Shown: in pieces, positions 6,147 to 12,155 of the stretch
Layout: the number at the start of each line of letters is the position of its first letter
Numbering within the stretch: position 1 is the first letter of the stretch
From: Spirochaetaceae bacterium
GTDB taxonomy: Bacteria; Spirochaetota; Spirochaetia; Treponematales; Breznakiellaceae
Reading direction: 5' to 3'
Assembly (NCBI GenBank): GCA_031265025.1
Contig: JAISDF010000090.1
Coordinates: 1 to 13,238 of the forward strand
DNA: 13,238 bases
The notes under the pieces: model-generated
Told to the model about the DNA's origin: nothing
What the model saw: the letters and a program-made list of their open reading frames with translations, nothing else
The model's database searches: none
Program-made: the position numbers and the translations under genes

Positions 6147-7310
6147 TCACAGGGTCCGCACCCTCACGATGCCGTCAACCTTTCCGAGCGTCGCAAGCAC
6201 TTCGGCCGGTATGACCTGCTCCGTATCAATAATATTATAGGCGTATTCTTCCCGGTGGTGGTTGATGAGGTCCGTGATATTGATATCGGCGCCTGCCAAA
6301 AGTGTGGTGATTTGTCCGACCATATTGGGTATGTTCCGGTTCGCCACCAAAAGCCGGTGGGGAGCCCGCCGTTCCAGCCGGCAGCGGGGAAAATTCACCG
6401 AATTCTTTATGTTCCCCGACTCAAGGAATTCCATGAGCTGCTTTATTGCCATGACCGCGCAGTTGTCCTCGGCTTCGGGGGTAGAAGCGCCCAGATGGGG
6501 TAAGCAGACGGCCTTTTCGCAGCGGAGCAGTTCGGCGCTGGGAAAATCGGTGATGTAGGCGGAAAGCCTGCCGCTTTCCAGCGCGGCGATGATGTCGTCT
6601 TCATTGACAAGACCTCCCCTGGCAAGGTTGACAATACGCGCTCCCTGCTTCATGTTTCTGATTTTAACCGCGTCAATCATGCCCCTGGTTTCTTCTCCCA
6701 GGGGAAGATGAAGGGTCAGGTAATCCGCTTTTGAAAGAAGGCTCTCAAACGTTTCGGCCCGCCGCACCGACTCTGAAAGGCTCCACGCCGCGTCCACCGA
6801 GATATAGGGGTCGTAGCCCGCGACCTCCATGCCCAGGGCCACGGCGGCGTTGGCAACCATAACCCCGATGGACCCCAGGCCCACCACTCCCAGAACCTTG
6901 CCCCTGAGTTCGGGCCCTTCAAAACGGGACTTGCCCTTTTCTACCAGATCGGGAACCTCGTCGGCCCTGCCGGCCAGGGAAAGCCCCCAGTTGATGCCGC
7001 CGAATATGTTCCGCGAGGAAAGAAGCAGCGAGGCTATGACCAGTTCCTTGACCGCGTTGGCGTTGCCGCCGGGGGTATTAAAGACCACAATGCCCCGCTC
7101 GCTGCATTCCTGTACGGGGATGTTGTTTACCCCCGCCCCGGCTCTGGCTATGGCCTTGACCGATCCGGGAAGGGCCGTGTCGTGGAGGCTGGCGCTCCGT
7201 ACCAGTATGGCGTCGGGATTGGGTATCCCGCTTGCCACTTCGTACCTGTCCCTGGGGAAAAGCTCAAGTCCCAGGGGTGAAATCTTGTTCAGTGTCTGTA
7301 TGCGAAACAT
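6147..7310 (-). CDS. serA: D-3-phosphoglycerate dehydrogenase with ACT domain
   Basis: 387 residues. It catalyses NAD+-dependent oxidation of 3-phosphoglycerate to 3-phosphohydroxypyruvate, the first step of serine synthesis. The Rossmann motif is VGLGSIG (143-149). The 2-hydroxyacid dehydrogenase catalytic triad is visible as Arg231 (NLARGG), Glu260 (FPSAE) and His272 (PHLGAST). A C-terminal ACT domain (about 318-387) is the usual serine-binding regulatory domain. It is a short form without the extra intervening domain of some long PGDHs. ATG 7310 is chosen because AAAGGAG lies 6 nt upstream; the frame extends to 7457, but that part overlaps serC. It is 40 nt downstream of serC, in the same operon. 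Confidence 0.96.
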   Translation of the reverse strand: MFRIQTLNKISPLGLELFPRDRYEVASGIPNPDAILVRSASLHDTALPGSVKAIARAGAGVNNIPVQECSERGIVVFNTPGGNANAVKELVIASLLLSSRNIFGGINWGLSLAGRADEVPDLVEKGKSRFEGPELRGKVLGVVGLGSIGVMVANAAVALGMEVAGYDPYISVDAAWSLSESVRRAETFESLLSKADYLTLHLPLGEETRGMIDAVKIRNMKQGARIVNLARGGLVNEDDIIAALESGRLSAYITDFPSAELLRCEKAVCLPHLGASTPEAEDNCAVMAIKQLMEFLESGNIKNSVNFPRCRLERRAPHRLLVANRNIPNMVGQITTLLAGADINITDLINHHREEYAYNIIDTEQVIPAEVLATLGKVDGIVRVRTL

Positions 7311-7350
7311 AAACGGCTCCTTTGCGGCGCGGGACAACTGCCCGGCGGAA

Positions 7351-8448
7351 TTACGACTCAAATTTCTCCATGAACGCGACAAGGGCCCTGACCCCTTCAA
7401 TGGGCATGGCGTTGTAGATACTGGCCCGCATGCCCCCCACAAGGCGGTGTCCGGCAAGATTCACCAGGCCCGTTGCCGAGGCTTCGCTCACAAAGCGCTT
7501 TTCCAGGGCGGCCTTTTTCTCCGGGTCCCCTTCCCTGGGAATAAAGGGTATGTTCATGATGCTGCGGCATGACTTTTCAACAGGAGAACTGAAAAATTTT
7601 GAATTTTCAAGGTAGCTGTAAAGGAGTCCGGCTTTTTCCCGGTTAATGCGGGCCATGGCCTCTACCCCGCCCAGGCCCTTGAGCCATTCAAGAACCAGGC
7701 CGATGATGTAAATCCCGTAACAGGGAGGGGTGTTGAACATAGACGCTTCGGCGGCGTGTATGTCATAGCGGAGCATGGCCGGAGTCCGGGAAGCGTGGCG
7801 GCCGATGAGGTCTTCCCTGATGATCACCACGGTAACACCGGCGGGACCGAGGTTCTTCTGCGCGCCGGCGTAGAGTATGCCGAATCTGGAAACATCAAGC
7901 GGCTCGGAAAGTATGCAGCTCGAGGCGTCGGCGACAAGGGGAACCTTTCCCGTATCGGGAAGGGACGGCCACCTGGTTCCCACGATGGTATTGTTAAGGG
8001 TTATGTGGTAGTAGGCGTCGTCCTGCCTTAGAGCGGGGGCTTCGGGGATGTAGGTATAGCCCCTGTCCTTTGAACTTGCCAGGACAGCGGCGTCGGCAAA
8101 TTTGGCCGCTTCCTCCGCGGCCTTTTTTGCCCAGACGCCGGTATCCACATACGCGGCCTTTTTTTCCGGAAGGCCGCTTTCGCTTCCCGCCAGGTTGAGG
8201 GGAATCATGGAGAATTGCAGCGAGGCTCCTCCCTGGAGAAAAAGGACCTTATAATTTGAAGGAATGGCCAAAAGTTCCCTGAGAAGGGATTCTGCCTTGT
8301 CAATAATGGCCTTGAATTCCCTGGAACGGTGGCTCATCTCCATGACCGACTGGCCGGTGTTGTTGGCGTCGCTCATTTCCTTTGCCGCCCTTTCCAGCAC
8401 CGGAAGGGGCAGGACCGAAGGCCCTGACGAAAAATTGTATACCCGCAT
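7351..8448 (-). CDS. serC: Phosphoserine aminotransferase, internal start within the Rex frame
   Basis: 365 residues from ATG 8448, the normal length for SerC. This PLP enzyme transaminates 3-phosphohydroxypyruvate with glutamate to give phosphoserine. MRVYNFSSGPSVLP is the standard N-terminus, GGASLQF (73-79) binds the cofactor phosphate, Asp174 (VADASS) faces the pyridine nitrogen and Lys198 (AGAQKNLGPAG) forms the Schiff base. A perfect AAGGAGG lies 6 nt before the ATG, inside the Rex reading frame. This shows that independent initiation is likely even though the upstream frame reads through. It is followed by serA 40 nt on. No serB is seen in the window. Confidence 0.9.
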   Translation of the reverse strand: MRVYNFSSGPSVLPLPVLERAAKEMSDANNTGQSVMEMSHRSREFKAIIDKAESLLRELLAIPSNYKVLFLQGGASLQFSMIPLNLAGSESGLPEKKAAYVDTGVWAKKAAEEAAKFADAAVLASSKDRGYTYIPEAPALRQDDAYYHITLNNTIVGTRWPSLPDTGKVPLVADASSCILSEPLDVSRFGILYAGAQKNLGPAGVTVVIIREDLIGRHASRTPAMLRYDIHAAEASMFNTPPCYGIYIIGLVLEWLKGLGGVEAMARINREKAGLLYSYLENSKFFSSPVEKSCRSIMNIPFIPREGDPEKKAALEKRFVSEASATGLVNLAGHRLVGGMRASIYNAMPIEGVRALVAFMEKFES

Positions 8449-9144
8449 ACCTTTCCTCCTTGGTATTTCCGCGTTGATTTCCTGCGGCATGGCCGCCGCC
8501 AGGGAACGAAGTTCATCGGCTACATACACATTCCGCACCGTTATCCCGTGGGGCAGCCTGAGTATCACCGGGGCGAAATTCAATATGCCCCGTATCCCCG
8601 CGGCGGCAAGTTTTTCCGCCGCGCCCTGGGCCGACCCGGCGGGCACGCAGAGCAGGGCGATTTCTATTGCCTGGCGCTGTATCACCTCGGCCATCTTGAA
8701 GCCGGGATAGAGCGGCGCCCGCGACTTGAGAATCTCCACCCTGTTGACGCTGGTGTCAAAGCCCGCGGCAAGTTCAAATTCCCCGTCCTCAAAGGACCCG
8801 AGGTTAAGATAGGCCGAACCCAGCCGGCCCAGGCCCACGATGCAGAACTTACGCCGCCGGGTAAGGCCCAGGGCTTCCTTGATCCGGGGAACAAGCCGCC
8901 CCGGTGTATAACCGGCGCTGCTTCCCGCGGCCCGCTCGGAAGCGGTATCCGCGTTTTCCGCGGACATGCCGGACACGTCGTTTCCCAGGTAGGAAATGTC
9001 CTTGCGAATCGTATAACTCGGCCAGCCGGTCAGGGCTTCCAGTTCCGCTGAGGTAAAGGTTCTCTCCGTCCCCTGCTCCGCGGCTTCGAGAATACGTACA
9101 ATTTGAAGGAGCCGCTCTCTGGCAGGCTCGGGGATTTGGGCCAA
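7351..9144 (-). CDS. rex-serC: Rex redox repressor fused in frame to SerC
   Basis: One uninterrupted frame of 597 codons. Residues 1 to about 218 are Rex, the NADH/NAD+-sensing repressor: winged helix with TFTSAELEALTGWPSYTIRKD and SYLG (29-54), Rossmann motif VGLGRLGSAYLN (103-114), CVPAGSAQGAAEKL (166-179), GIRGILNFAP (183-192) and a C-terminal helix ADELRSLAA. After a short linker (AMPQEINAEIPRRKG) SerC starts at residue 233 with no stop between. The start is TTG 9144: no ATG or GTG lies upstream in frame before a TAG at 9213-9211, and AGGA lies 7 nt before it. The wing region carries an insert of about 16 residues (DVSGMSAENADTASERAAGSS) where Rex usually has a short Arg/Gly loop. A perfect Rex operator overlaps its promoter. 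SerC has its own ribosome-binding site, so free Rex cannot be made without proteolysis, while free SerC can. Confidence 0.85.
   Translation of the reverse strand: MAQIPEPARERLLQIVRILEAAEQGTERTFTSAELEALTGWPSYTIRKDISYLGNDVSGMSAENADTASERAAGSSAGYTPGRLVPRIKEALGLTRRRKFCIVGLGRLGSAYLNLGSFEDGEFELAAGFDTSVNRVEILKSRAPLYPGFKMAEVIQRQAIEIALLCVPAGSAQGAAEKLAAAGIRGILNFAPVILRLPHGITVRNVYVADELRSLAAAMPQEINAEIPRRKGMRVYNFSSGPSVLPLPVLERAAKEMSDANNTGQSVMEMSHRSREFKAIIDKAESLLRELLAIPSNYKVLFLQGGASLQFSMIPLNLAGSESGLPEKKAAYVDTGVWAKKAAEEAAKFADAAVLASSKDRGYTYIPEAPALRQDDAYYHITLNNTIVGTRWPSLPDTGKVPLVADASSCILSEPLDVSRFGILYAGAQKNLGPAGVTVVIIREDLIGRHASRTPAMLRYDIHAAEASMFNTPPCYGIYIIGLVLEWLKGLGGVEAMARINREKAGLLYSYLENSKFFSSPVEKSCRSIMNIPFIPREGDPEKKAALEKRFVSEASATGLVNLAGHRLVGGMRASIYNAMPIEGVRALVAFMEKFES
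8455..8461 (-). promoter_or_regulatory. Consensus Shine-Dalgarno for serC inside the rex frame
   Basis: Minus-strand AAGGAGG with a 6-nt spacer to ATG 8448. The same bases encode part of the PRRKG linker of the Rex-SerC read-through product. This is the strongest ribosome-binding site in the window. Confidence 0.9.
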
Positions 9145-9187
9145 AACACCATCCTGAGGCTTTCCAAAACTACAAGTCTTGGGAATC

Positions 9188-9205
9188 CTGTGAAATATTT
9201 CACAG
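9188..9205. promoter_or_regulatory. Rex operator, perfect 18-bp palindrome
   Basis: CTGTGAAATATTTCACAG matches the Rex consensus (TTGTGA-N6-TCACAA) apart from its outermost bases. It lies at the predicted +1 (about 9201), immediately downstream of the -10 (9213-9208). Rex bound here would block initiation, giving autorepression of rex-serC-serA relieved by NADH. Confidence 0.9.
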
Positions 9206-9207
9206 AA

Positions 9208-9236
9208 ATACTAAAGAAAATAGGGGATTATGTCAA
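9208..9236 (-). promoter_or_regulatory. Promoter of the rex-serC-serA operon
   Basis: Minus strand TTGACA (9236-9231, perfect -35), a 17-bp spacer and TAGTAT (9213-9208). It predicts a start near 9201 and a leader of about 57 nt before the TTG start. Confidence 0.85.
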
Positions 9237-9284
9237 GAGCTTTCACAGGAAATTGTTTTTTCGTCCATCATTATTCGGAAGAAA

Positions 9285-9914
9285 CTATGCTGAAAAAGCC
9301 TGCCAGATACGGGGCCGGAAGCCTTCGGGGACTTCTATTTTTACCGTATCGCCGGACTGTTCTATCACGTAAAAACCGTTTTTCACCGCGTATTCCCGGA
9401 CATTCTGCCTGACAATGGCCCCCGCTGCGGCCGCCAGGAATTTTCGCTTGTCATTCCGTTCTTCGGCATAGCGGCACAGGGTTTCCATGCGCCTGACATG
9501 GTCCTTTATATCCTGGATATGCAGGCAGGACTTGACCTCCACGGCCAGGGCAAACTCGCCGTTCTCAAGCCACACATCCACTTCGGCCAGGGGTTTCCCC
9601 TTGGAATCATAGAATTCTATACCGGGGCCCGCCTTGGTAAAGGCATAGCCCAGGGCTCTGAATTTTTCAACCATATTGGGCGTTACCAGGTGTTCCACAA
9701 GCTCGCCAAGGCGGTTTCCCAGTTTTCCGAGCTTTTTATCGGTCTCGGCCATCATCTTGTCCAGGCGGCGGTCCGTTTCCTTCATCTGCCGGTCCGTTTC
9801 TTTCTGTCGCCGGGCGGTTTCTTTCATCATTTGGTCTGTTTCCTGAAACATGGCCCAGACATCCTCGAACTGTACGTTCCCCGAAACTTTCCTTTTTTGT
9901 GTTCTGTTCCCCAT
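9285..9914 (-). CDS. Coiled-coil protein with PD-(D/E)XK nuclease-like domain
   Basis: 209 residues. Residues 20-62 are highly charged with repeated ETDxxMKET-like units (MMKETARRQKETDRQMKETDRRLDKMMAETDKKL), predicted to form a coiled coil. The C-terminal part has a PD-(D/E)XK layout: Glu75 in GELVEHLV, Asp113 in LAEVDVW and Glu126-Val-Lys128 in LAVEVKS. This resembles the DUF3782-type family seen in cyanobacteria and spirochaetes, whose role is not established. ATG 9914 is chosen because GAGAGGA precedes it and the promoter overlaps any upstream start; the open frame continues antisense through hprK but that is not coding. It is divergent from hprK, and rex follows 140 nt downstream with no clear terminator between. 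Confidence 0.8.
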   Translation of the reverse strand: MGNRTQKRKVSGNVQFEDVWAMFQETDQMMKETARRQKETDRQMKETDRRLDKMMAETDKKLGKLGNRLGELVEHLVTPNMVEKFRALGYAFTKAGPGIEFYDSKGKPLAEVDVWLENGEFALAVEVKSCLHIQDIKDHVRRMETLCRYAEERNDKRKFLAAAAGAIVRQNVREYAVKNGFYVIEQSGDTVKIEVPEGFRPRIWQAFSA

Positions 9915-9929
9915 AATTTCCTCTCCCCT

Positions 9930-9958
9930 ACTATACTTCATGATGAGGCCCGCGGCAA
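9930..9958 (-). promoter_or_regulatory. Promoter of the nuclease-like gene
   Basis: Minus strand TTGCCG (9958-9953), a 17-bp spacer and TATAGT (9935-9930). The predicted start near 9923 gives a leader of only about 9 nt that is almost all Shine-Dalgarno (GAGGAAATT) before ATG 9914. Confidence 0.55.
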
Positions 9959-10092
9959 CGCCGCCTCTCTCTATATGACCCGGCCATGGATTCTGCTTTA
10001 GTGTTAAGGGCCTCAGTAATTCTCTGTTTACCCTAGCAGGGAACGAACGGACACCGAAGGAACGTTCCAGGGGTCCGCCGCCTTTCCGGCTG

Positions 10093-10121
10093 TTGCGGCC
10101 CTGGTACGAATCGCATATACT
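10093..10121 (+). promoter_or_regulatory. hprK promoter, predicted leaderless start
   Basis: TTGCGG (10093-10098), a 17-bp spacer and TATACT (10116-10121). Six nt (TACCCC) separate it from ATG 10128, so +1 falls on the start codon. There is no Shine-Dalgarno. A 10-bp palindrome GGAACGTTCC lies upstream at 10059-10068. Confidence 0.7.
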
Positions 10122-10127
10122 TACCCC

Positions 10128-11117
10128 ATGGCTGTCAAGCGCTTTACCGTACTCGACTTCATTGATATAGATCTCAAAGAACATGATTCCCTCAACCTCC
10201 GCTGCATAGGAGGCCGCAAGGGGCTGTCCCGGGAAATCGTCAGTCCCGACCTGAACCGGCCCGGGCTGGCCCTGTCGGGTTTCTATGATTCTTTCGCCTA
10301 CCAGCGTATACAGCTTTTCGGCCGGGGCGAGGTGGCCTATCTCCGCAAACTTGAGGAAGAGGATAAAAAAGACACCATCAAGCGTATGTTCACCTACCCC
10401 ATTCCCTGCTGCATCTTTACCCATAATCTCCATCCGGGTAAAGATTTTTTTGAGGAAGCCGAAGGGACCCGGTGTTCCCTTCTCCAGACCGATCTTCCTA
10501 CCTCTGAATTTTCTTCCCGGCTGATGCGTATTCTTTCCAATATTTTCGCCCCCCAGAAGAGCGTCCACGGGGTGCTGGTAGAGGTCTTCGGGCTGGGCAT
10601 ACTCATACTGGGCGATTCGGGAGTGGGAAAGAGCGAAACCGCCCTTGAACTTATCGAGCGGGGCCACCGGCTGGTTGCCGACGATGTGGTCGAGATTCAC
10701 TGCGTCAACGGCAATATACTCATGGGGGCCGGAGCCAACAAGATCATCGGTCATCACATGGAAGTCAGGGGGCTTGGAATCATCAATGTAACCCACCTTT
10801 TCGGCGTCGGAGCCATCAGGGACAGAAAGCAGATACAGCTTGTGGTCAACCTTGAGGAATGGGATTCCAACAAAAGCTACGACCGCCTGGGCACGGACGA
10901 AAAATTCGAAGAGATACTGGGGGTAAGCGTTCCCAAACTGGAAATCCCTGTCAAACCCGGACGGAATATTCCGGTAATCATTGAAACCGCGGCGATGAAC
11001 GAGCGGCTCAAAAAAATGGGCTATAACTCGGCAAGGGAATTCAATCAGAATATACTCAAGTGGATCGAGAGCGATATGGCGCGCTCGGTATATTTCGGCC
11101 AGGAAGACATAATTTAG
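10128..11117 (+). CDS. hprK: HPr kinase/phosphorylase
   Basis: 329 residues. It phosphorylates HPr on Ser46 with ATP and also removes that phosphate, linking metabolic state to regulation. The N-terminal domain spans about 1-130. The catalytic domain has His147 (SVHGVLVEVFG), P-loop GDSGVGKS (162-169), Asp185-Asp186 (LVADDVVEI), the family signature EVRGLGIINV (212-221) and the C-terminal loop PVKPGRNIPVIIE (275-287). Length is normal. ATG 10128 sits 6 nt after a -10 hexamer with no Shine-Dalgarno, suggesting a leaderless mRNA. Its substrate HPr is the next gene, 8 nt downstream. Confidence 0.97.
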   Translation: MAVKRFTVLDFIDIDLKEHDSLNLRCIGGRKGLSREIVSPDLNRPGLALSGFYDSFAYQRIQLFGRGEVAYLRKLEEEDKKDTIKRMFTYPIPCCIFTHNLHPGKDFFEEAEGTRCSLLQTDLPTSEFSSRLMRILSNIFAPQKSVHGVLVEVFGLGILILGDSGVGKSETALELIERGHRLVADDVVEIHCVNGNILMGAGANKIIGHHMEVRGLGIINVTHLFGVGAIRDRKQIQLVVNLEEWDSNKSYDRLGTDEKFEEILGVSVPKLEIPVKPGRNIPVIIETAAMNERLKKMGYNSAREFNQNILKWIESDMARSVYFGQEDII

Positions 11118-11125
11118 GAAGGACT

Positions 11126-11392
11126 ATGTTTGAGAAAACCATCACCATACAGAACCGGGCAGGCATACATGCCCGGCCGGCCGCCATGCTGGTTCAGACC
11201 ACCAAGAATTTCAGTTCCAGCATATACCTTGAAAAGGACAAGGACCGCATAAACGCCAAATCCATCATGGGCATCATCACCCTGGGGGCGGGCTACGGCG
11301 TCGAACTCAGGATAATCGCCGAAGGTCCTGATGAGGAAGAGGCCGTAGAAGCCGTGGCCAAACTGTTTGCTTCAAAGTTTGAAGAAGAATGA
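11126..11392 (+). CDS. ptsH: Phosphocarrier protein HPr
   Basis: 88 residues. His15 (RAGIHARPA) is the PEP-dependent phosphorylation site and Ser46 (INAKSIMGI) the HprK site; both are in the exact canonical positions. The start is ATG 11126, since AGGAAGGA at 11116-11123 overlaps the hprK stop, although its 3' end is close to the ATG. The frame opens further upstream, but that part overlaps hprK. It forms an operon with hprK. The last codons and stop are duplicated immediately downstream as a 21-bp tandem repeat. With no EI or EII genes here, a regulatory role with HprK and PtsN is the likely function. Confidence 0.97.
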   Translation: MFEKTITIQNRAGIHARPAAMLVQTTKNFSSSIYLEKDKDRINAKSIMGIITLGAGYGVELRIIAEGPDEEEAVEAVAKLFASKFEEE

Positions 11393-11414
11393 GTCCGGTT
11401 TGAAGAAGAGTGAG
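11377..11414 (+). repeat. 21-bp-period tandem duplication over the HPr stop codon
   Basis: GTTTGAAGAAGAATGAG (11377-11393) recurs as GTTTGAAGAAGAGTGAG at 11398-11414 with one mismatch, a shift of 21 nt. The unit includes the Phe-Glu-Glu-Glu-stop end of HPr. The second copy is in frame, so read-through of TGA would add Val-Arg-Phe-Glu-Glu-Glu and then stop. Confidence 0.8.
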
Positions 11415-11425
11415 GGTTTTCAAAA

Positions 11426-11439
11426 TTTCAAATTTGAAA
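11426..11439. repeat. 14-bp perfect A/T palindrome between ptsH and lexA
   Basis: TTTCAAATTTGAAA. It sits 34 nt past the HPr stop and about 90 nt before the lexA promoter. It is one of a cluster of TTCAAA/TTTGAA motifs from 11371 to 11439. It could be an operator or part of a transcript 3' structure. Confidence 0.6.
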
Positions 11440-11480
11440 GCGGACCGGATAGCGGGACGTTTTTGTTTCATTGATTAAAA

Positions 11481-11506
11481 AACTTCAAAAAATGTTTTTT
11501 GGAGTT
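11481..11506. repeat. 26-bp inverted repeat touching the lexA -35
   Basis: AACTTCAAAAAA (11481-11492) and TTTTTTGGAGTT (11495-11506) pair around TG with one G-T pair. The right arm ends on the first base of the lexA -35 hexamer. It may be a terminator for hprK-ptsH (T-rich flank GATTTTTAGG), an operator for lexA, or both. Confidence 0.6.
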
Positions 11507-11533
11507 TGATTTTTAGGGGAATGGGTATATAGT
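11506..11533 (+). promoter_or_regulatory. lexA promoter, predicted leaderless start
   Basis: TTGATT (11506-11511), a 16-bp spacer and TATAGT (11528-11533). The 6 nt ATTTTT lead to ATG 11540, so +1 is the start codon. There is no Shine-Dalgarno: AGGGGAATGGG (11515-11525) is too far upstream and precedes the -10. No standard SOS box of the GAAC-N4-GTTC or CTGT-N8-ACAG type is seen. Confidence 0.65.
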
Positions 11534-11539
11534 ATTTTT

Positions 11540-12154
11540 ATGAGAGATCTGACCCGCCGGCAACAGGAAGTGCTGGCTTTTATTACCGAATCTATAGCCG
11601 GGCATGCCTATCCGCCTACAATACGGGAACTGGCGGATCATTTCTCCATGTCTGTCAAAGGCGCCTATGATCATGTGGACGCCCTCAAGAAAAAAGGCCG
11701 GCTCAAAAACGGCGGCAAGCGTTCGCGGACCATGGAGGTCGTTCATACCGGGGAAGAAGACCGGGAGGACAGTTTTACAAACATACCCATACTGGGAACC
11801 GTAGCCGCGGGAAGGCCCATTCTTTCGGAGGAAAACTACGAAGGCGTCCTGCCGGTCCACAATTCACTCCTGAAAAGAAAGGCGAATTACTTTGCGCTTC
11901 GGGTACGGGGCGATTCGATGGTTCAGGCGGGCATCATGGAAGGGGACCTGGCCATCATAGAAAAACGCGAAACCGCCCAGAACGGGGAGATTGTTGTGGC
12001 GGTAGTCGACGAGGCGGTTACCCTGAAACGTTTTTTCAGGGAAAGTTCCCGCATAAGGCTCCAGGCGGAAAACCCCGCCTATTCGCCCATTTACAGCCAG
12101 GATGTCAGGGTCCTGGGAAAACTCGCCGGCGTATACCGTTCCTACGGCGTCTAG
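11540..12154 (+). CDS. lexA: LexA repressor, self-cleaving
   Basis: 204 residues, normal for LexA, the SOS regulon repressor. The N-terminal winged helix (about 1-65) starts with LTRRQQEVLAFI and has PPTIRELADHFSMSVKGAYDHVDALKKKGRL. The C-terminal S24 domain has the Ala90-Gly91 cleavage site (TVAAGRP), Ser126 (GDSMVQAG) and Lys163 (AVTLKRF), so RecA-stimulated self-cleavage is expected. The recognition-helix region (SMSVKGAYDHV) differs from the familiar E. coli and B. subtilis forms, suggesting a different operator. Its start is apparently leaderless. holA begins 1 nt after its stop. Confidence 0.96.
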   Translation: MRDLTRRQQEVLAFITESIAGHAYPPTIRELADHFSMSVKGAYDHVDALKKKGRLKNGGKRSRTMEVVHTGEEDREDSFTNIPILGTVAAGRPILSEENYEGVLPVHNSLLKRKANYFALRVRGDSMVQAGIMEGDLAIIEKRETAQNGEIVVAVVDEAVTLKRFFRESSRIRLQAENPAYSPIYSQDVRVLGKLAGVYRSYGV

Positions 12155-12155
12155 C

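Noticed and set aside
7311..7457. N-terminal extension of serA by 49 codons
   Set aside because: It overlaps the end of serC, lacks homology, and a good Shine-Dalgarno marks ATG 7310.
10059..10068. GGAACGTTCC as a LexA-type box before hprK
   Set aside because: The GAAC and GTTC halves directly abut instead of being separated by 4 nt, and a 10-bp palindrome alone is weak evidence.
9915..10796. Long antisense extension of the nuclease frame through hprK
   Set aside because: It lies opposite a certain gene (hprK), has no Shine-Dalgarno or promoter at its start, and the family-like part begins only at ATG 9914.
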